A DNA stretch of 7,713 bases from assembly GCA_023412175.1 (NCBI GenBank), contig JAEYOB010000372.1, forward strand, positions 1-7,713, written 5' to 3'. Shown here one piece after another: positions 6,789-7,713 of the stretch. The first letter of the stretch is position 1. Each line of letters opens with the position of its first letter. The position numbers and the translations under genes are program-made. Source of the stretch: Pseudomonadota bacterium (lineage in GTDB: Bacteria > Pseudomonadota > Alphaproteobacteria > Azospirillales > Azospirillaceae). The notes below the pieces were generated by a model. The model worked only from the letters and a program-made list of their open reading frames with translations. It was not told the DNA's origin and searched no databases.

Positions 6789-6818
6789 TTGACGCCTTCA
6801 TGAGTCATGGTTCATTAT
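6789..6818 (+). promoter_or_regulatory. Candidate promoter for the divergent E1-alpha gene
   Basis: TTGACG (6789-6794, five of six to consensus) and CATTAT (6813-6818, four of six) are spaced 18 bp apart in an AT-rich stretch, giving a leader of about 55 bases before the GTG at 6881. Operator-like site B lies in the spacer and touches the -10, a position where binding would exclude RNA polymerase. Confidence 0.45.
6800..6814 (+). promoter_or_regulatory. Operator-like site B, facing the E1-alpha gene
   Basis: The plus strand reads ATGAGTCATGGTTCA, differing from site A at only two of 15 positions but on the opposite strand, so each copy has the same orientation relative to its own downstream gene. 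The centres of the two sites are 108 bp apart. It contains the small perfect dyad ATGA-G-TCAT and lies within the candidate promoter spacer. Confidence 0.5.
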
Positions 6819-6880
6819 TCAGAAACTAACCGGCGGGTGGCGCTCCACACCGCCCCGCCCCATGATACGAGGCCCTTTCC

Positions 6881-7713
6881 GTGCACAAGCCCGTCGAGCC
6901 CCCGACCGAACGGCTCTTGGCGCTTCACCGCATCATGCAGCTCATCCGCGCGACGGAGACGAGCCTGTCGCGGCTGTTCGCCGACAGCGAAATCCCCGGA
7001 TTCATTCACCTCAGCGTCGGCCAGGAGGCGGTGGCGGCCGGCGTCGTCGGCGCTCTTGCCGAACAGGACACCTTCGCCACCACCCACCGCGGCCACGGCC
7101 ACGTGCTCGCCCGCGGCGTCTCGCTCGACCTCTTCTTCAAGGAGATCATGGGCCGGGCCGGCGGCATCTGCGGAGGGCGCGGCGGTTCCATGCACGTGGC
7201 GGACCTGAGCCTCGGCGTGCTGGGCGCCAACGGCATCGTCGGCGCCGGCCTGCCGCTCGCCACCGGCAGCGCGCTCGCCCACAAAATCCGCAAGACCGAC
7301 GGAGTCGCGGTCGCCTTCTTCGGCGACGGCGCCATGGCCGAGGGCGCGCTCCACGAGTGCCTGAACATGGCGGCGCTGTGGCAGCTTCCCCTGGTGTTCG
7401 CCTGCGAGAACAACGGCTGGTCGGAGTTCTCGCCGACCTCGCGCCAGTTCGCCGGCAACCTCGCCGCGCTGGGCGCCGCGTTCGGCATCCCGCACCGCTC
7501 GGTGGACGGCAACGACATCCTGGCCGTCGCCACCGCCGCCGAGGAGGTGATCGCCGCCGCGCGCAGCGGCGGGCCGCAGATCCTGGAATGCATCACCACC
7601 CGCGTGCACGGCCATTTCGAGGGCGACCCGCAGCGCTACCGCTCCGAGGAGGAGATCGACCAGCTCGCCGAATCGGACCCGCTGCGCCGCTCGGCCGAGC
7701 GGCTGCTGGCGGC
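6881..7713 (+). CDS. Thiamine-diphosphate dehydrogenase E1 alpha subunit, acetoin dehydrogenase-like (C-terminus cut)
   Basis: This gene encodes the alpha subunit of an E1 component that would decarboxylate or cleave a 2-oxo acid or acetoin-like ketol and pass the acyl group to a lipoyl E2. The start must be GTG at 6881: the frame has a TGA at 6863-6865 and no ATG between them, and GAGG sits 8 bases upstream. The 277 visible residues include the THRGHGHVLARG block (68-79), GGRGGSMHVAD (98-108), GVLGANGIVGAG (112-123), the thiamine-diphosphate motif running from GDGAMAEG (148-155) to ENN (176-178), and the active-site loop HGHFEGDPQRYR (243-254). The RGHGH and HFEGD wording is more like acetoin dehydrogenase AcoA than pyruvate E1. 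Relatives are about 320-330 residues, so about 50 are missing. E1 beta and E2 genes would be expected just to the right. It is transcribed away from the transporter operon and probably shares its regulator (inference). Confidence 0.87.
   Translation, partial: MHKPVEPPTERLLALHRIMQLIRATETSLSRLFADSEIPGFIHLSVGQEAVAAGVVGALAEQDTFATTHRGHGHVLARGVSLDLFFKEIMGRAGGICGGRGGSMHVADLSLGVLGANGIVGAGLPLATGSALAHKIRKTDGVAVAFFGDGAMAEGALHECLNMAALWQLPLVFACENNGWSEFSPTSRQFAGNLAALGAAFGIPHRSVDGNDILAVATAAEEVIAAARSGGPQILECITTRVHGHFEGDPQRYRSEEEIDQLAESDPLRRSAERLLA

Larger units (their letters stand above)
6571..6880. other. Divergent intergenic control region, no gene
   Basis: These 310 bp separate the start of the leftward transporter operon from the rightward E1-alpha gene. 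I see no convincing small ORF or RNA gene. The left half (to about 6685) is GC-rich and full of inverted repeats, forming the transcribed leader of the operon. The right half (about 6688-6830) is clearly more AT-rich than the surrounding genes and holds the promoter candidates and the paired operator-like sites described separately. No regulator gene lies within the window, so the controlling protein is encoded elsewhere. Confidence 0.7.

Noticed and set aside
6807..7208. ATG-started plus-strand open frame of 133 codons over the E1-alpha start
   Set aside because: It is in the wrong frame relative to E1 alpha and gives an Arg/Ser/Pro-rich low-complexity translation. The true gene uses GTG at 6881 in a different frame.
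6815..7615. Minus-strand open frame of 266 codons at the right end
   Set aside because: It is antisense to the E1-alpha gene, which has a full set of thiamine-diphosphate motifs, and its translation resembles no protein family.

Overview
The window is GC-rich, tightly packed DNA that looks like a chromosome segment of a metabolically versatile alphaproteobacterium, perhaps a Rhodospirillales/Azospirillum-like organism. That placement is an inference from base composition, gene content and the LivM-LivG fusion; no rRNA or other marker is present. No tRNA, rRNA, CRISPR array, insertion sequence or phage gene was seen.

Layout. At the left edge (1-527, minus strand) is most of a DUF47/PhoU-like gene, normally a partner of a Pit-type phosphate transporter, with its own promoter-like sequence. 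From 6570 down to 657 (minus strand) runs a five-gene operon: a periplasmic substrate-binding protein, a LivH-type permease, a fused LivM permease-LivG ATPase, a LivF ATPase, and an iron-containing alcohol dehydrogenase-like protein resembling maleylacetate reductases. The transporter genes are 7-76 bp apart or overlap. Together they form a complete branched-chain-amino-acid-type (HAAT) ABC importer whose true ligand cannot be read from sequence.

On the other side of a 310-bp divergent intergenic region (6571-6880), a GTG-started gene reads rightward off the window. It encodes the alpha subunit of a thiamine-diphosphate 2-oxo acid/acetoin-type dehydrogenase (E1 alpha). The intergenic region has a promoter candidate for each direction. 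It also holds two nearly identical 15-bp operator-like sequences (13/15), one per promoter, each in the same orientation relative to its own gene.

Working model (inference): one regulator co-controls an importer with an attached dehydrogenase and a divergent E1-type dehydrogenase complex. Together they would form a small catabolic module that imports a small polar compound, changes it at an alcohol/carbonyl group, and feeds an alpha-keto intermediate into acyl-CoA formation. The points most worth checking are the paired operator, the dehydrogenase with an Arg at the usual metal-binding Asp position, and a strong hairpin between the binding-protein and permease genes.
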